From positions 4,402,001 through 4,466,000 of the forward strand of contig OZ242287.1 in NCBI GenBank assembly GCA_965207495.1: DNA of 64,000 nucleotides. The letters run 5' to 3'. How positions within the stretch are numbered: position 1 is the first letter of the stretch; each line of letters begins with the position of its first letter. Source of the DNA: Bin5 sp965207495 (GTDB lineage: Bacteria; Chloroflexota; Anaerolineae; Caldilineales; Caldilineaceae). Of the stretch, positions 42,229 to 51,358 are shown piece after piece. The notes beneath the pieces are model-generated. The model saw only the letters and a program-made list of their open reading frames with translations, ran no database searches and was not told where the DNA came from. The position numbers and the translations under genes were made by a program.

Positions 42229-44004
42229 ATGACAACACATGCTGTTCGGAGATCGCGTCTGTTCACCTATGGACTGCCACTCCTTCTTCTGCTGGGGTTG
42301 CTCCTCCAGGCCTGCGTACCTGCGGCCGCGCCGGCGGCTCAGGAGTCGGCTTCCGAGGAAGCGATGGAAGAGACCGCGGGCAACGTTACCGTTTACGGTA
42401 CGGAATTGCCTGCAGACGCCAAGCCCTATGATGAGCAGGTCTACAGGGTGGCGGCCGACATAAATCAGAGTTCTTCCACCTTCGACTTCCCGGTGGCTGT
42501 CTACAACCGGTACTGCCTGGCTGATCTGTTCCAGGACACACTGGTCTCACTCGACAAGGACTTCAATGTTATCCCCGGCGCTGCCGAGAGCTGGGACGTT
42601 TCCGAAGACGGCAAGGTATGGTCCTTCCACCTGCGGCCGGGCCAGGTCTGGAGCGACGGCACGCCGCTGACCGCTTACGACTACGAGGCCACCTTCCGAC
42701 TCACCGCCACCCCGGAACACGGCTGGGACTTCTCCTGGTTCTACAGCTTCCTGGCTGATGGCGGCATCAAGAACTGGAGCAAGATCATTGCCGGCGAGCT
42801 GCCGCCCGAGGAGCTGGGCGTTCGCGCCGTGGATGACCTGACGCTCGAGGTAGAGACCGAGGATGTCTTCCCGCCGCTGCCCGGTGTGATGAAGTTCGCG
42901 TTCACGTTGCAGAAGAAGGCCCTGGAAGAACACGGCCCTTACTACAACAGTAGCCCGGAAACTTCGGTTTCGTCCGGCCCCTTCGTTCTGGCTGAATTCG
43001 ATCCTGGCAACAAGATCGCCGTCGAAGCCAACCCGACCTACAAGGGATTCCGCCCTCCGCTGATTAAGCGCATCGAGTGCATCTTCATGGATCCCAGCAC
43101 CTTCTTCGCCGCCTACCAGAACGGCGACATCGATAAGGTACCGTACGGTGCGCTGACACCGGCCGACTTTGAACTGATCCTGGCCGATCAGGAAATGGCC
43201 AGCAACTACCTGCGCCATTTCGGCGATTTCCGCACCGACTATCTGCTGTTCGACACCTTCACCGAACCGTTCAGCAACGTGGACGTTCGCAAGGCCTTCG
43301 CCCATGCCGTTGACCGCGAGAACATTGTGGCCAGCGTTTACGGCGAAATCAAGGCAATGCCCGCCTACTCGATGCTGATGCCCGGCTACCCCTCTTCTGA
43401 CACCGAGGGCAATCTGCGCGAGTATCAGAACTTCGACTGCGACCTGGCCAACGAGCACCTGGCCGCGGCCGGTTATGCCGGTGGTGAGGGATTCCCCGAC
43501 CAGGTTATGATGCTGCGCGGCGAGGCGCCGGCGATGTCTGCGGTCTACCAGGCGGTTGCCGCTTCCATTTCCGAGTGTCTTAACATCAATATCGAAATCT
43601 CGAACGTGGACCGCAAGGTCTACATGGATGCACTGAATGCCAAGCCCACTCAGCTGACATTCGGCGCCGTCGACTACGGCATGGACTTCCTAGATCCGGC
43701 CAATCTGCTGGGCAACGTCTGGAAGTCTGGCGGCCGGCACTCCTGGATTAACGATGAATTCGATACCCTGGTCACCGAGGCGGCCGGCATGGTTGGCAAT
43801 CCGGAACTGCGCGACCAGATGTTCCGCGACGCCGAACGCGTGCTGGTGGACGACGTTGGCGGTATCTTCATCGCCCATCGATGGGCTGGAGACCTGATGC
43901 AGACGTGGGTACAGGGCACCGTCCGCGACCCCGACTCCCAGGGAATCACCGGCTGGCACTGGGGCAACGATCAGGACATCTCGCTTATCTACATAACCGA
44001 GTAG
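42229..44004 (+). CDS. Peptide-type ABC transporter solute-binding lipoprotein (SBP_bac_5)
   Basis: 591 residues; AAAGGAGA seven bases before the ATG decides the start over an in-frame TTG at 42199. Lipoprotein signal with RLFTYGLPLLLLLGLLLQAC (lipobox LQAC). Family 5 features: DTLVSLDKDFNVIPGAAESW, DGKVWSFHLRPGQVWSDGTP, LTAYDYEATFRLT and NVDVRKAFAHAVDRENIV. It is only distantly related to the protein at 1858 and has much higher content of 'GPFVLAEFDPGNKIAVEANP' type glycan/peptide-binding signature. A perfect 12-bp hairpin and two permease genes follow. Confidence 0.9.
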   Translation: MTTHAVRRSRLFTYGLPLLLLLGLLLQACVPAAAPAAQESASEEAMEETAGNVTVYGTELPADAKPYDEQVYRVAADINQSSSTFDFPVAVYNRYCLADLFQDTLVSLDKDFNVIPGAAESWDVSEDGKVWSFHLRPGQVWSDGTPLTAYDYEATFRLTATPEHGWDFSWFYSFLADGGIKNWSKIIAGELPPEELGVRAVDDLTLEVETEDVFPPLPGVMKFAFTLQKKALEEHGPYYNSSPETSVSSGPFVLAEFDPGNKIAVEANPTYKGFRPPLIKRIECIFMDPSTFFAAYQNGDIDKVPYGALTPADFELILADQEMASNYLRHFGDFRTDYLLFDTFTEPFSNVDVRKAFAHAVDRENIVASVYGEIKAMPAYSMLMPGYPSSDTEGNLREYQNFDCDLANEHLAAAGYAGGEGFPDQVMMLRGEAPAMSAVYQAVAASISECLNINIEISNVDRKVYMDALNAKPTQLTFGAVDYGMDFLDPANLLGNVWKSGGRHSWINDEFDTLVTEAAGMVGNPELRDQMFRDAERVLVDDVGGIFIAHRWAGDLMQTWVQGTVRDPDSQGITGWHWGNDQDISLIYITE

Positions 44005-44049
44005 CGTTCTGAAGCAACGCCCTTGACAATCAAGATGCGATTGAGCGAA

Positions 44050-44077
44050 GCGGGAGGCCACTTTGGTGGCCTCCCGC
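44050..44077 (+). terminator. Stem-loop between binding-protein and permease genes
   Basis: GCGGGAGGCCAC (44050-44061) pairs perfectly with GTGGCCTCCCGC (44066-44077) over a TTTG loop. No T-run. As with the other two importers, it probably stabilises the binding-protein mRNA. Confidence 0.6.
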
Positions 44078-44104
44078 CACCGTATCACGAACTCAGGCAA
44101 CGCC

Positions 44105-45076
44105 ATGGCAAGATACATCTTAGGACGGATATTCTCGCTGATCCTTGTCCTTTTTGTCGTTTCCGTTGTCACCTTCTTCCTCATGCACCAGGTGCCGGGC
44201 GGCCCCTTTGACGAAACCAAAGCTCCCCTGCCTCCGGCTGCCAAAGAAAACATTCTGCGCAAATACGGCCTCGATAAACCGATCCACATTCAGTATCTGA
44301 ACTACATGAAGAATGTGATCCTGCACTTCGACTTTGGAATCCCCTACCAGCAGCCGACCACCACCGTGACAGCGTTGATAGCCAAGAGTTGGAAGGTAAC
44401 TGTGCAGGTGGGCGTAATGACAGTATTGCTCGCATTCGGCGCGGGTATCACATTGGGCATTTACGCTGCCTATAACCAGAACTCCTGGATCGATAACGTC
44501 ACGACCTTCATCGCCATGTTGGGGATCACGGTGCCGAGCTTTGTGGTGGCGATGTGGTTGATACTGTTTTTCGCCGTGCGTCTCAAATGGCTGCCGATGG
44601 GCGGGTGGAATGCATCCGGATCCTGCTTGTTCGGGAGCGCGTTCATGTGTACCGACTGGATCATGCCGGTCATCGCCTATGCCATCGGCCCGCTGGCGAT
44701 CATCGCCCGCTATACTCGTTCCAGCGTTGTGGATGTGATGCGCCAGGACTTTGCGCGTACAGCCAGGGCAAAAGGGCTGGACACGAGGGCGATCATGCTC
44801 CGCCATATCCTGCGCAATGCGCTGATTCCGATGGTGACCGCCCTTGGCGTAATCATTCCCAATCTTTTGACGGGCAGCATCTTCATCGAGGCGGTATTCC
44901 GCATCAACGGCCTCGGCAAGTTCTTCGTTACCAGCATCTTCAATCGCGATTATCCCATGATCATGGCCCTTTTCCTGCTGATCGCCTTTCTGTGGAGTCT
45001 TACCTATCTGTTCACCGATATCATTTATACCTGGATCGATCCGCGTGTGCGGCTGGGCGCAGAGGGAGGGGCGTAG
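44105..45076 (+). CDS. Peptide-type ABC transporter permease (DppB family)
   Basis: 323 residues from the ATG at 44105, giving MARYILGRIFSLILVLFVVS, the normal N-terminus; a longer in-frame start at 44063 would include the hairpin 44050-44077. Contains FFLMHQVPGGPFD and the docking loop DVMRQDFARTARAKGLDTRA. The large periplasmic loop has two Cys (ASGSCLFGSAFMCTD) that could form a disulfide. Stop and the next start overlap (TAGTG). Confidence 0.92.
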   Translation: MARYILGRIFSLILVLFVVSVVTFFLMHQVPGGPFDETKAPLPPAAKENILRKYGLDKPIHIQYLNYMKNVILHFDFGIPYQQPTTTVTALIAKSWKVTVQVGVMTVLLAFGAGITLGIYAAYNQNSWIDNVTTFIAMLGITVPSFVVAMWLILFFAVRLKWLPMGGWNASGSCLFGSAFMCTDWIMPVIAYAIGPLAIIARYTRSSVVDVMRQDFARTARAKGLDTRAIMLRHILRNALIPMVTALGVIIPNLLTGSIFIEAVFRINGLGKFFVTSIFNRDYPMIMALFLLIAFLWSLTYLFTDIIYTWIDPRVRLGAEGGA

Positions 45077-45978
45077 TGACGGCCAGAGTTGCAGCCCCAT
45101 TGAACGTAGCGCCGCAGGGCGAGGAACGTCACCGAACGCTCTGGCATGACGCGGCCCGAAGGTTCATGCGAAACCGGCTGGCCGTAATTGGGCTGGCAAT
45201 CGTGGTGTTGTTTCTGTTTTTGGCTGTGTTCGCCGACCTGGTCGCGCCATTTCCTTACGACAAGGTGTATTTTGACCGTGTGCTTAGATTTCCCTTTGAC
45301 CTGCCGGGGCACCCGCTCGGCACGGACGAAGTGGGCCGCGACTACCTGAGCCGGCTCATCTACGGCGCACGGACGTCGATGACCGTCGGGATCTCAGTTC
45401 AGCTTGTTGCCTTCCTGATTGGCGTTCCCCTCGGCAGTCTGGCAGGCTATGCTGGCGGACGCACCGATTTCGTCATCTCCCGTTTCATCGACACCATGAC
45501 TGCCTTCCCTGGTCTGATGTTTTCGATTCTGATCATCTCGGTCTGGGGAGGGGGTCTCGCCAAGGTCATCTTCGCACTCAGCATCACCAGCTGGATCGGT
45601 ATCGCCCGCCTGACGCGAGGACAGATTCTTTCGCTGAGGGAGAAGGAATATGTCGAGGCGGCGCGCTGCACGGGTGTGAGTCAAAATCGGATTATCCTGC
45701 GCCATCTACTCCCCAACGCCTTGACGCCGATCCTGGTTTCGATCAGTTTCGGTATCCCGGCGGCGATATTCGGAGAGGCTGGATTGAGCTTCCTTGGGAT
45801 CGGCATCAACGATCCTTTGCCAAGCTGGGGGAAGATGGTCGGCGTAAGCAATGCCTATGTACGCGTGTACTGGCATCTGGCTCTCTTCCCCACCATTGCC
45901 GTTGCGCTGGCCATGCTTGGGTTCTCGTTTGTCGGCGATGGCCTGCGGGACGCGCTTGACCCTAAGATGATCGAGTAA
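45076..45978 (+). CDS. Peptide-type ABC transporter permease (DppC family)
   Basis: 300 residues from GTG 45076, with GGGAGGGG five bases upstream and one-base overlap with the previous stop. First helix LAVIGLAIVVLFLFLAVFADLV, then the DppC signature HPLGTDEVGRDYLSRLIYGAR, docking loop EYVEAARCTGVSQNRIILRHLLPNA and AGLSFLGIGINDPLPSWGKM. It completes the channel with the gene at 44105. No ATPase genes follow; a cytochrome c gene does. Confidence 0.92.
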   Translation: MTARVAAPLNVAPQGEERHRTLWHDAARRFMRNRLAVIGLAIVVLFLFLAVFADLVAPFPYDKVYFDRVLRFPFDLPGHPLGTDEVGRDYLSRLIYGARTSMTVGISVQLVAFLIGVPLGSLAGYAGGRTDFVISRFIDTMTAFPGLMFSILIISVWGGGLAKVIFALSITSWIGIARLTRGQILSLREKEYVEAARCTGVSQNRIILRHLLPNALTPILVSISFGIPAAIFGEAGLSFLGIGINDPLPSWGKMVGVSNAYVRVYWHLALFPTIAVALAMLGFSFVGDGLRDALDPKMIE

Positions 45979-46073
45979 GAAGATTACGATAAAACTAGCT
46001 TTTATTTCGCCCTTCTGCGCAGAAGACGACCGCGAGCGATAATCAGGTAGTGAAGAAAGAGAGAGCTGGCAAG

Positions 46074-46592
46074 ATGGTACGGTTGACCTTGAACATTAAA
46101 CGATTCGCAAGCCGTTGGGTACCGATTTTGACCGTCTTGCTGCTGCTCTTCGCTCTGGCTGCAGGCTGCGGGCCGGGTGATGAGGAGACCGGTTCCGGCG
46201 GGGAAACGACCGGTGAGGAAGCGCCGACGGACGATGACAGCAGCGCTGTGCCGACGATGCCGGCGGCCCGTTTCGACCAGCCGACACCGGTCACCGATAT
46301 GGAAGAGGCCAGCGAGGCGGACAGAAAGGAAGACGAAGAGGAGGCCGCGGAGGAGCCGGACATCGCGAGTGGGGCGTTTGTCTACGGCAACCGCTGCGCC
46401 GAGTGCCACGGGGAAGGGGCCGCCGGCTCCGATCAGGCATCATCGCTCGTGGGATTCACGCTGAGCGAAGATGATTTCGAACATCTGATCCGCACGGGTG
46501 GCGAACTTGGACCCGATCACCTGTTTGGTTCCACCAAGATCAGTCCGGACGGACTCAAAGCGGTCTACGCCTATCTGACCTCGCTTGAGTAA
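46074..46592 (+). CDS. Cytochrome c-type lipoprotein with acidic linker
   Basis: 172 residues from the ATG at 46074; a GTG at 46050 would add MKKERAGK and cannot be excluded. Lipoprotein signal VPILTVLLLLFALAAGC. About 70 residues of Glu/Thr/Ser-rich low-complexity linker follow, then a compact cytochrome c domain with CAECH at residues 108-112. After this motif there is no Met at all in the domain, so the usual axial Met is missing; His in GPDHLFGS could replace it or the haem may be five-coordinate. It probably co-transcribes with the importer upstream. It overlaps the convergent ferredoxin-like gene by 22 bases. Confidence 0.82.
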   Translation: MVRLTLNIKRFASRWVPILTVLLLLFALAAGCGPGDEETGSGGETTGEEAPTDDDSSAVPTMPAARFDQPTPVTDMEEASEADRKEDEEEAAEEPDIASGAFVYGNRCAECHGEGAAGSDQASSLVGFTLSEDDFEHLIRTGGELGPDHLFGSTKISPDGLKAVYAYLTSLE

Positions 46593-46921
46593 ACATTGTC
46601 TTCAAGTCGATGGTAGACCGCTTCCTCCACAGGGTTACCCTCTCGGAGATGCTCCTCGACAATCCTGTCCAGCAAGGCTTCATCGACCTGGCAGTACCAG
46701 ATGCCTTCAGGGTAGACGACTAGGACTGGCCCGCTGTGGCAAACGCCCAGACACGGTGACGTGCCCCGCTTGACACGCACAGGGTTGTCGTATTGCCCCA
46801 GGTCGCCCAGTTTGTGGGCCAGCGTTGCGTAGAGCCAGTTCGCCTTGCCTTCCGGGTCACAGAACGGCCCTGAACAGATAAACACGTGGCGCGCGTAAGG
46901 CGCCATCTCCGGCAGATCCAC
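46571..46921 (-). CDS. Thioredoxin-like (2Fe-2S) ferredoxin domain protein
   Basis: 116 residues. HVFICSGPFCDPEGKANW gives two cysteines (CxxxxC) and GTSPCLGVCHSGPVLVVYPEGIWYCQV the other two (CxxxC), the pattern of thioredoxin-like [2Fe-2S] ferredoxins, often found in cobalamin gene clusters. It ends a cobalamin-riboswitch operon, where it may supply electrons to reduce Co(III)/Co(II) before adenosylation by the product of 47016. That link is inference from position. Confidence 0.85.
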   Translation of the reverse strand: MDLPEMAPYARHVFICSGPFCDPEGKANWLYATLAHKLGDLGQYDNPVRVKRGTSPCLGVCHSGPVLVVYPEGIWYCQVDEALLDRIVEEHLREGNPVEEAVYHRLEDNVYSSEVR

Positions 46922-47015
46922 AGATTACTCCTCCTTCTATATCACCATTTGAGCCAGGCAGTGCAAAGGCCTCGGATGCATCAGGCCGGGCGTGTTGCCA
47001 TGCCGTCAAGTAGAC

Positions 47016-47579
47016 TCACGCCGCCGGGTCCCACAGTGGCTCGGCAACCCCCTGACGTAGATTCTCGAGGCGCGACATCACAAAGAGCGCGTCTGACAGC
47101 CGGTTCAGATAACGTAGCGCCTGCGGATTGATCTCTTCCTCGCTGGCCAGCGAAGTAGCTTCCCGTTCTGCGCGCCTGCACACGGTTCGCGCGACATGCA
47201 GGTAGGATGCGCCCGTCGAGCCCCCTGGCAGGATAAAGTTTTCCAGTGCGCCGACAACCGGCGTAAGCTCGTCGATCAAAGCCTCCAAGCGGTCCACGTG
47301 GCGCTGCTCGATCTGCGGTGGCGTATAGCGTACCTTATCCTCTTCCAGAAAGCACAGATCCGATCCCAGGTGAAAAAGTTCATTCTGAATCTCAGGCAGC
47401 GTCCTTTCCAGACGTTCACACAGGCCGTTGGCCAGTGCAACACCGATGTGAGAATTCAGTTCGTCGACCGTCCCGTACACCTGGACGCGCAGAGAGTCCT
47501 TAGGGACGCGCTGCCCGCCGCCCAGGGCGGTCGTCCCGTCGTCACCCCCGCGCGTGTAAATTTTCGTCAGCCTGGGCAT
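47016..47579 (-). CDS. ATP:cob(I)alamin adenosyltransferase (PduO type)
   Basis: 187 residues. N-terminal KIYTRGGDDGTTALGGGQRV is the ATP-binding P-loop-like motif of PduO/MMAB enzymes; VYGTVDELNSHIG, LPGGSTGASYLHVARTVCRRAER and LNRLSDALFVMSR are the other family blocks. It attaches the adenosyl group to cobalamin or cobinamide. Its start overlaps the upstream ATPase gene by 38 bases, so the two are tightly linked. It fits corrinoid salvage with the other genes of this operon. Confidence 0.95.
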   Translation of the reverse strand: MPRLTKIYTRGGDDGTTALGGGQRVPKDSLRVQVYGTVDELNSHIGVALANGLCERLERTLPEIQNELFHLGSDLCFLEEDKVRYTPPQIEQRHVDRLEALIDELTPVVGALENFILPGGSTGASYLHVARTVCRRAEREATSLASEEEINPQALRYLNRLSDALFVMSRLENLRQGVAEPLWDPAA

Positions 47580-48657
47580 CAGTTTCTCCTCCGGCGCCGC
47601 CGCGGCGCAGGTATGTGGTCAGTGCGTTCAATGATGTAAACGAATCTTCTCGCCCTTCAATATCAAGTCTATAAAGAAGGCGACCGTCCTGCATTCGCAC
47701 CGAAACGGCGCCGGTTAGCAGTGGCCGCGGAGGGAGATTCGAGGCGTAGGAAGCGGAATTTCCGTTCTCTCCCTCCCTCTCCACCGCGTAGCCAATCCGC
47801 TCCAGCGCACGCCGGGTCCAGAATGCCGCCACGCCGTCTCCTTCCAGCCGCAACCGCCCGCAGGCCTCCTGGCGCGTGTGAAAAGAGCCGCGTTCGCGGT
47901 CGAATGTTACACCTTCAGCGGAGAAAACGCGCTCAAATGCGCCGTTTAGAATCAGGTCCTCGGGCGCGCCGTCGAAGAGTTCGCCATCGGCTGACAGCAG
48001 CCAAAGACGGTCGGCGTTGCGCAGTGCCAGGTCCAGGTCATGTGTAGAGAGCAGGATGGCCTGGCCGTTTTCGCTGGCGAGCTGCCGCAACAGGTCCATG
48101 ACTTCGACCCGCCGGGGGAGGTCCAGGAAGGCGGTCGGCTCGTCCAGCAGCATCACCCGTGGCTGCTGTGCCAGGGCACGGGCAATCAGGACTTTTTGGC
48201 GTTCGCCATCGCTCATCTCGACAGTGAGCCTGCCGGACAGATCGCTTGCGCCTACGGCGTGCAGCGCCCACTGCACGATCTGTTCGTCCTGTTCGGTCAA
48301 GGTCCCCGTCCAGCCGGTGTAGGGATGACGGCCCAGGCTTACCAGTCCGTACCCGGACATTGCGCCCACGTCAACTCGATCTGTCAGCACGATGCTCAGT
48401 CGACGGGCCAGCTGGCCGGGCCGCAGGTCGTCCAATAGACGATCATCCAGCCAGATCTGCCCGGACAGTGGCGGCTGCAGGCGGGCCAGCGTGCGCATGA
48501 GGGTTGACTTACCTGCTCCGTTCGGCCCCAGAAGGCAGACCAGTTCGCCCGGCTGCAGGGAGAAATTCAGGTCGCTGGCAATGACAACGGGGGCTTTGCG
48601 GACGCGGCGATAGCCTATGGAGAGGTCTTCTGTTCGCAGGACAGTCGCGTCCGTCAT
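47542..48657 (-). CDS. Cobalamin/iron-siderophore-type ABC ATPase with C-terminal extension
   Basis: 371 residues. Residues 1-250 are a BtuD/FecE-like ATPase: Walker A LLGPNGAGKSTLMRTLA, signature EMSDGERQKVLIARALA (MSDGE instead of LSGGQ), Walker B VMLLDEPTAFLD, H-loop LSTHDLD. The last 110 residues (FHTRQEACGRLRLEGDGVAAFWTRRALERIGY...) are an extension of unknown fold not found in ordinary BtuD proteins. It is the energy-supplying subunit for the permease at 48671. The substrate is taken to be a corrinoid from the riboswitch. Confidence 0.9.
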   Translation of the reverse strand: MTDATVLRTEDLSIGYRRVRKAPVVIASDLNFSLQPGELVCLLGPNGAGKSTLMRTLARLQPPLSGQIWLDDRLLDDLRPGQLARRLSIVLTDRVDVGAMSGYGLVSLGRHPYTGWTGTLTEQDEQIVQWALHAVGASDLSGRLTVEMSDGERQKVLIARALAQQPRVMLLDEPTAFLDLPRRVEVMDLLRQLASENGQAILLSTHDLDLALRNADRLWLLSADGELFDGAPEDLILNGAFERVFSAEGVTFDRERGSFHTRQEACGRLRLEGDGVAAFWTRRALERIGYAVEREGENGNSASYASNLPPRPLLTGAVSVRMQDGRLLYRLDIEGREDSFTSLNALTTYLRRGGAGGETDAQADENLHARG

Positions 48658-48670
48658 GCCGGTGCTCCTA

Positions 48671-49795
48671 TCAGCCAGCGAAGGCTTGCCGCAGATTGCG
48701 CTGGCGCAGGATCACCCAGATCACAACCGGCGCGCCCAGCAGTGCCGTCACCGCATTCAGGGGAAGAGTAAGTTGACTGCCAGGCAGCCCGGCGACGATA
48801 TCGGCGCCCAGGGCCAGCGTTGCGCCCATGAAAGTGACCGCCGGCAACAGCAGGCGGTGGTCAGACGTGTGCAGCAGACTGCGGCATAGATGGGGCACGG
48901 CGATTCCCAGAAAGCCGATTGGGCCGCAGAAAGCGGTGACAACGCCTGCCAGGATTGCAGACGAGCCGATGATGCCCAGGCGCACACGGCGTACATTCAG
49001 TCCCAGAGACAGGGCGTAGGTCTCACCAAGAAGCAGGGCATTCAGCGGTTTCATCAACAGATGGCCACCGGTCAGCCCCAAAAGAATCGTCGGCGCCATG
49101 ACCTGGAGCTGACGCCAGGTGACCCCGCCGAAAGAGCCGAATGTCCAGGAAATATAGGCTTGAATGCGCTCAACGACGCTGAAATAGATCAGCACGCTCA
49201 CCAGAGCGCTGGTCGTATATCCGAACATGAGACCAAGGATTAGCAGCGTCATGCCGCTCTGCACTCTACGCGCCACCGACATTACGAGAAGAAGTACCAA
49301 ACCGGAGCCGACGATCGCCGACAGAGCAAGGCTGGTATCACCGGCAAGACTGATCCCCGCCAGAAGGGTCGTGCTTCCCCCCAGGCCAACCGCCACCCCG
49401 GCCAACAGGACGGTCAGAGCGACGCCCAGACTGGCGCCGGAAGAGATCCCCAGCACGAACGGGCCCGCGAGCGGATTGCGAAACAGGGTCTGCATCTGCA
49501 GTCCGCTGACCGAAAGCGCGGCGCCGGCCAGCATCGCGGTCAAGGCTTTGGGCAGTCGAAATTTTAGAACGATCGTCGCCCAGGCCGGCTTGGAGGCATC
49601 CCCGCCCAGGAGCACAGCCACGATCTCGTCGAGTGGTATGCGTACCGAACCGACGGCCAGGCTCAACAGGAAAGCCGCTAGAGCCAGGAGGGCCAAACCG
49701 GCCAGCAACAGTCCTGGGCCCGCAGAAAGGCTCCGCGTCAGCGACGCGTGGGCCCGGATGTCGGTTGCTGCAAAAGGAACGTTCTCTCTACTCAT
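48671..49795 (-). CDS. btuC: FecCD/BtuC-family ABC permease
   Basis: 374 residues, about ten membrane helices. Family motifs: RIPLDEIVAVLLGG, RLPKALTAMLAGAALSVSGLQMQTLFRNPLAGPFVLGISSGA near the N-terminus and GFLGIAVPHLCRSLLHTSDHR (the GxxxPHxxR region that contacts the ATPase). Its start overlaps the CobU gene stop by 8 bases. In an operon with a B12 riboswitch it is most likely the cobalamin/cobinamide channel BtuC. Confidence 0.9.
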   Translation of the reverse strand: MSRENVPFAATDIRAHASLTRSLSAGPGLLLAGLALLALAAFLLSLAVGSVRIPLDEIVAVLLGGDASKPAWATIVLKFRLPKALTAMLAGAALSVSGLQMQTLFRNPLAGPFVLGISSGASLGVALTVLLAGVAVGLGGSTTLLAGISLAGDTSLALSAIVGSGLVLLLVMSVARRVQSGMTLLILGLMFGYTTSALVSVLIYFSVVERIQAYISWTFGSFGGVTWRQLQVMAPTILLGLTGGHLLMKPLNALLLGETYALSLGLNVRRVRLGIIGSSAILAGVVTAFCGPIGFLGIAVPHLCRSLLHTSDHRLLLPAVTFMGATLALGADIVAGLPGSQLTLPLNAVTALLGAPVVIWVILRQRNLRQAFAG

Positions 49796-50405
49796 CTCTC
49801 AGTGCGCCCGCGTCTGTCGCTGAGTTCAAAGGGGCAGTGACGTGGCGCTGGCGTTCCTCACTCTTCAGGACCAGCGGAAGTCCAGCTACCATCAGAACCG
49901 CTCTGTCGGAGGCTGCGGCCAATGTCTGATTCGCCTGACCCACCAGGTCTCGGAAGGCTCTCCCCAAGGGAGAGAGGGGCGCCAAACCGTTACCCACCTC
50001 GTTGGAGACGACGAGAATGCGGCTCGCGTCCGGCATCTCTCTGGCCGCATTCACAATCGCTGTTATCTCCTGCTCTACGCTGATTCGTACATCTTCGGCA
50101 TAGGGATCCTTTTTGTCGACAAGCAGGTTCGACACCAGCAAGGTGATGCAGTCCACGATAATGGTCAAAAACGCTTGGGACTGTCGACCGATCGCTTGTC
50201 CGACATTGTGCGGCGCTTCCAAAGTGTGCCAGTGCTGGGGACGCTCCGCCCTGTGTTTGGCTATGCGAAGCCCCATCTCGTCGTCGCCTGCCTCGGCCGT
50301 CGCCACAAAGAGCACCTGTCCATCTGTGCGCTCGCTGGCGATTCGGACGGCTTCCGCGCTTTTGCCACTGCGGGCGCCGCCAAGAATCAGTATCAGTTCT
50401 CCCAC
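49788..50405 (-). CDS. cobU: Adenosylcobinamide kinase/guanylyltransferase
   Basis: 205 residues. Walker A LILGGARSGKSAEAVRIA, VLFVATAEAGDDEMGLRIAKHRAERPQHWHTLEAP with the conserved His-containing RxxHRxxRP...W segment, VDCITLLVSNLL and LVVSNEVGNGLAPLSPLGRAFRDLVGQANQTLA are all classic CobU/CobP blocks. It phosphorylates adenosylcobinamide and adds GMP, the step before CobS. Salvage rather than de novo synthesis is likely because no corrin-ring genes are nearby. Confidence 0.95.
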   Translation of the reverse strand: MGELILILGGARSGKSAEAVRIASERTDGQVLFVATAEAGDDEMGLRIAKHRAERPQHWHTLEAPHNVGQAIGRQSQAFLTIIVDCITLLVSNLLVDKKDPYAEDVRISVEQEITAIVNAAREMPDASRILVVSNEVGNGLAPLSPLGRAFRDLVGQANQTLAAASDRAVLMVAGLPLVLKSEERQRHVTAPLNSATDAGALRDE

Positions 50406-50535
50406 GAAAACCTGTCCTTTGTCCAGTCAGGAGTCAACAGGGCCGGGATTTAGCCTTCGATTGTCCGCGTATCAGGCCATTTCGCAGCCGGCAGATCCTA
50501 TTGCACATGGTTTTCCACGAAAAGGTCTCAGCCAC

Positions 50536-51291
50536 CTACGCCGACCAGTTGGCCGCAAGCGTCACAATGCATACAGTCTCACCGACTTCACACAAGGCGC
50601 CGTAGGTGTCGCCGGTCAGCCCGGGAATGCGCGCCAGTGTGAAGCGGACAAGCAGCCAGGAACTGATACAGACAGCGACCAAAGCTGCGCCTGCGGCCGC
50701 TGCGCCCACTGACGTAGCCAGTAAAGCCAGCGCGATCACAGCAGTTACCGAAGCCCCGATAGCCTGGGCCCAGCCGGCGTTGTCCTTCATCCCCCGTCCC
50801 AGTCCCTCGGAACGTGCGTAGGGAAACAGGACGACCGCCATACTGACTACCCAACGCCCCATGAGCGGCGCAACGACCAGTGGCCACGGGGACTCGAGGC
50901 TCCCGATGGCAGCGAACTTCAGCAGCAGGACAGTGCCACCGGCAGCGACGGCAAACGCACCGACGCGCGCGTCGCGCAGGATGCGCATTCGATCTTCTGG
51001 CGTTCGGCCGCCAAGCAGGCCGTCCACCGTGTCCAGGAGCCCGTCAAAGTGCAGGGCGCCGCTGCAGACAATCCAGACTCCCAGCAATATTGCCGCCAGC
51101 AACGGGCCCGCGAAAAAGGCAGACAGGATGCTATTCAGCCCTAACAGCAGCAGCCCGACCACGAGGCCGACGAGGGGGAAGAATGTGACCGACCTTCCCA
51201 ACTCGTCTGGCGTAATGTTTCGGCGCAGAAGGGGCGGAACAGTTGTCAGGAACTGAAACGCGACTGCCACACTGGTCAGCATCACTTTCAC
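50536..51291 (-). CDS. cobS: Adenosylcobinamide-GDP ribazoletransferase (cobalamin synthase)
   Basis: 251 residues, GTG start at 51291 (an ATG three codons on is possible). Membrane protein with FLTTVPPL near the N-terminus and the catalytic HFDGLLDTVDGLLGGRTPEDRMRILRDARVGAFAV (DGxxDxxDG Mg-binding motif of CobS). It joins adenosylcobinamide-GDP to alpha-ribazole. The 130-base gap to cobU has no clear terminator, so they are probably co-transcribed. Confidence 0.95.
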   Translation of the reverse strand: MKVMLTSVAVAFQFLTTVPPLLRRNITPDELGRSVTFFPLVGLVVGLLLLGLNSILSAFFAGPLLAAILLGVWIVCSGALHFDGLLDTVDGLLGGRTPEDRMRILRDARVGAFAVAAGGTVLLLKFAAIGSLESPWPLVVAPLMGRWVVSMAVVLFPYARSEGLGRGMKDNAGWAQAIGASVTAVIALALLATSVGAAAAGAALVAVCISSWLLVRFTLARIPGLTGDTYGALCEVGETVCIVTLAANWSA

Positions 51292-51358
51292 CCGGCTCCG
51301 ACGCCTCCTAGAGCGCGTCTGGGCAATCGAACCCCTGCTTGCCCAGCTATCATCGCTT

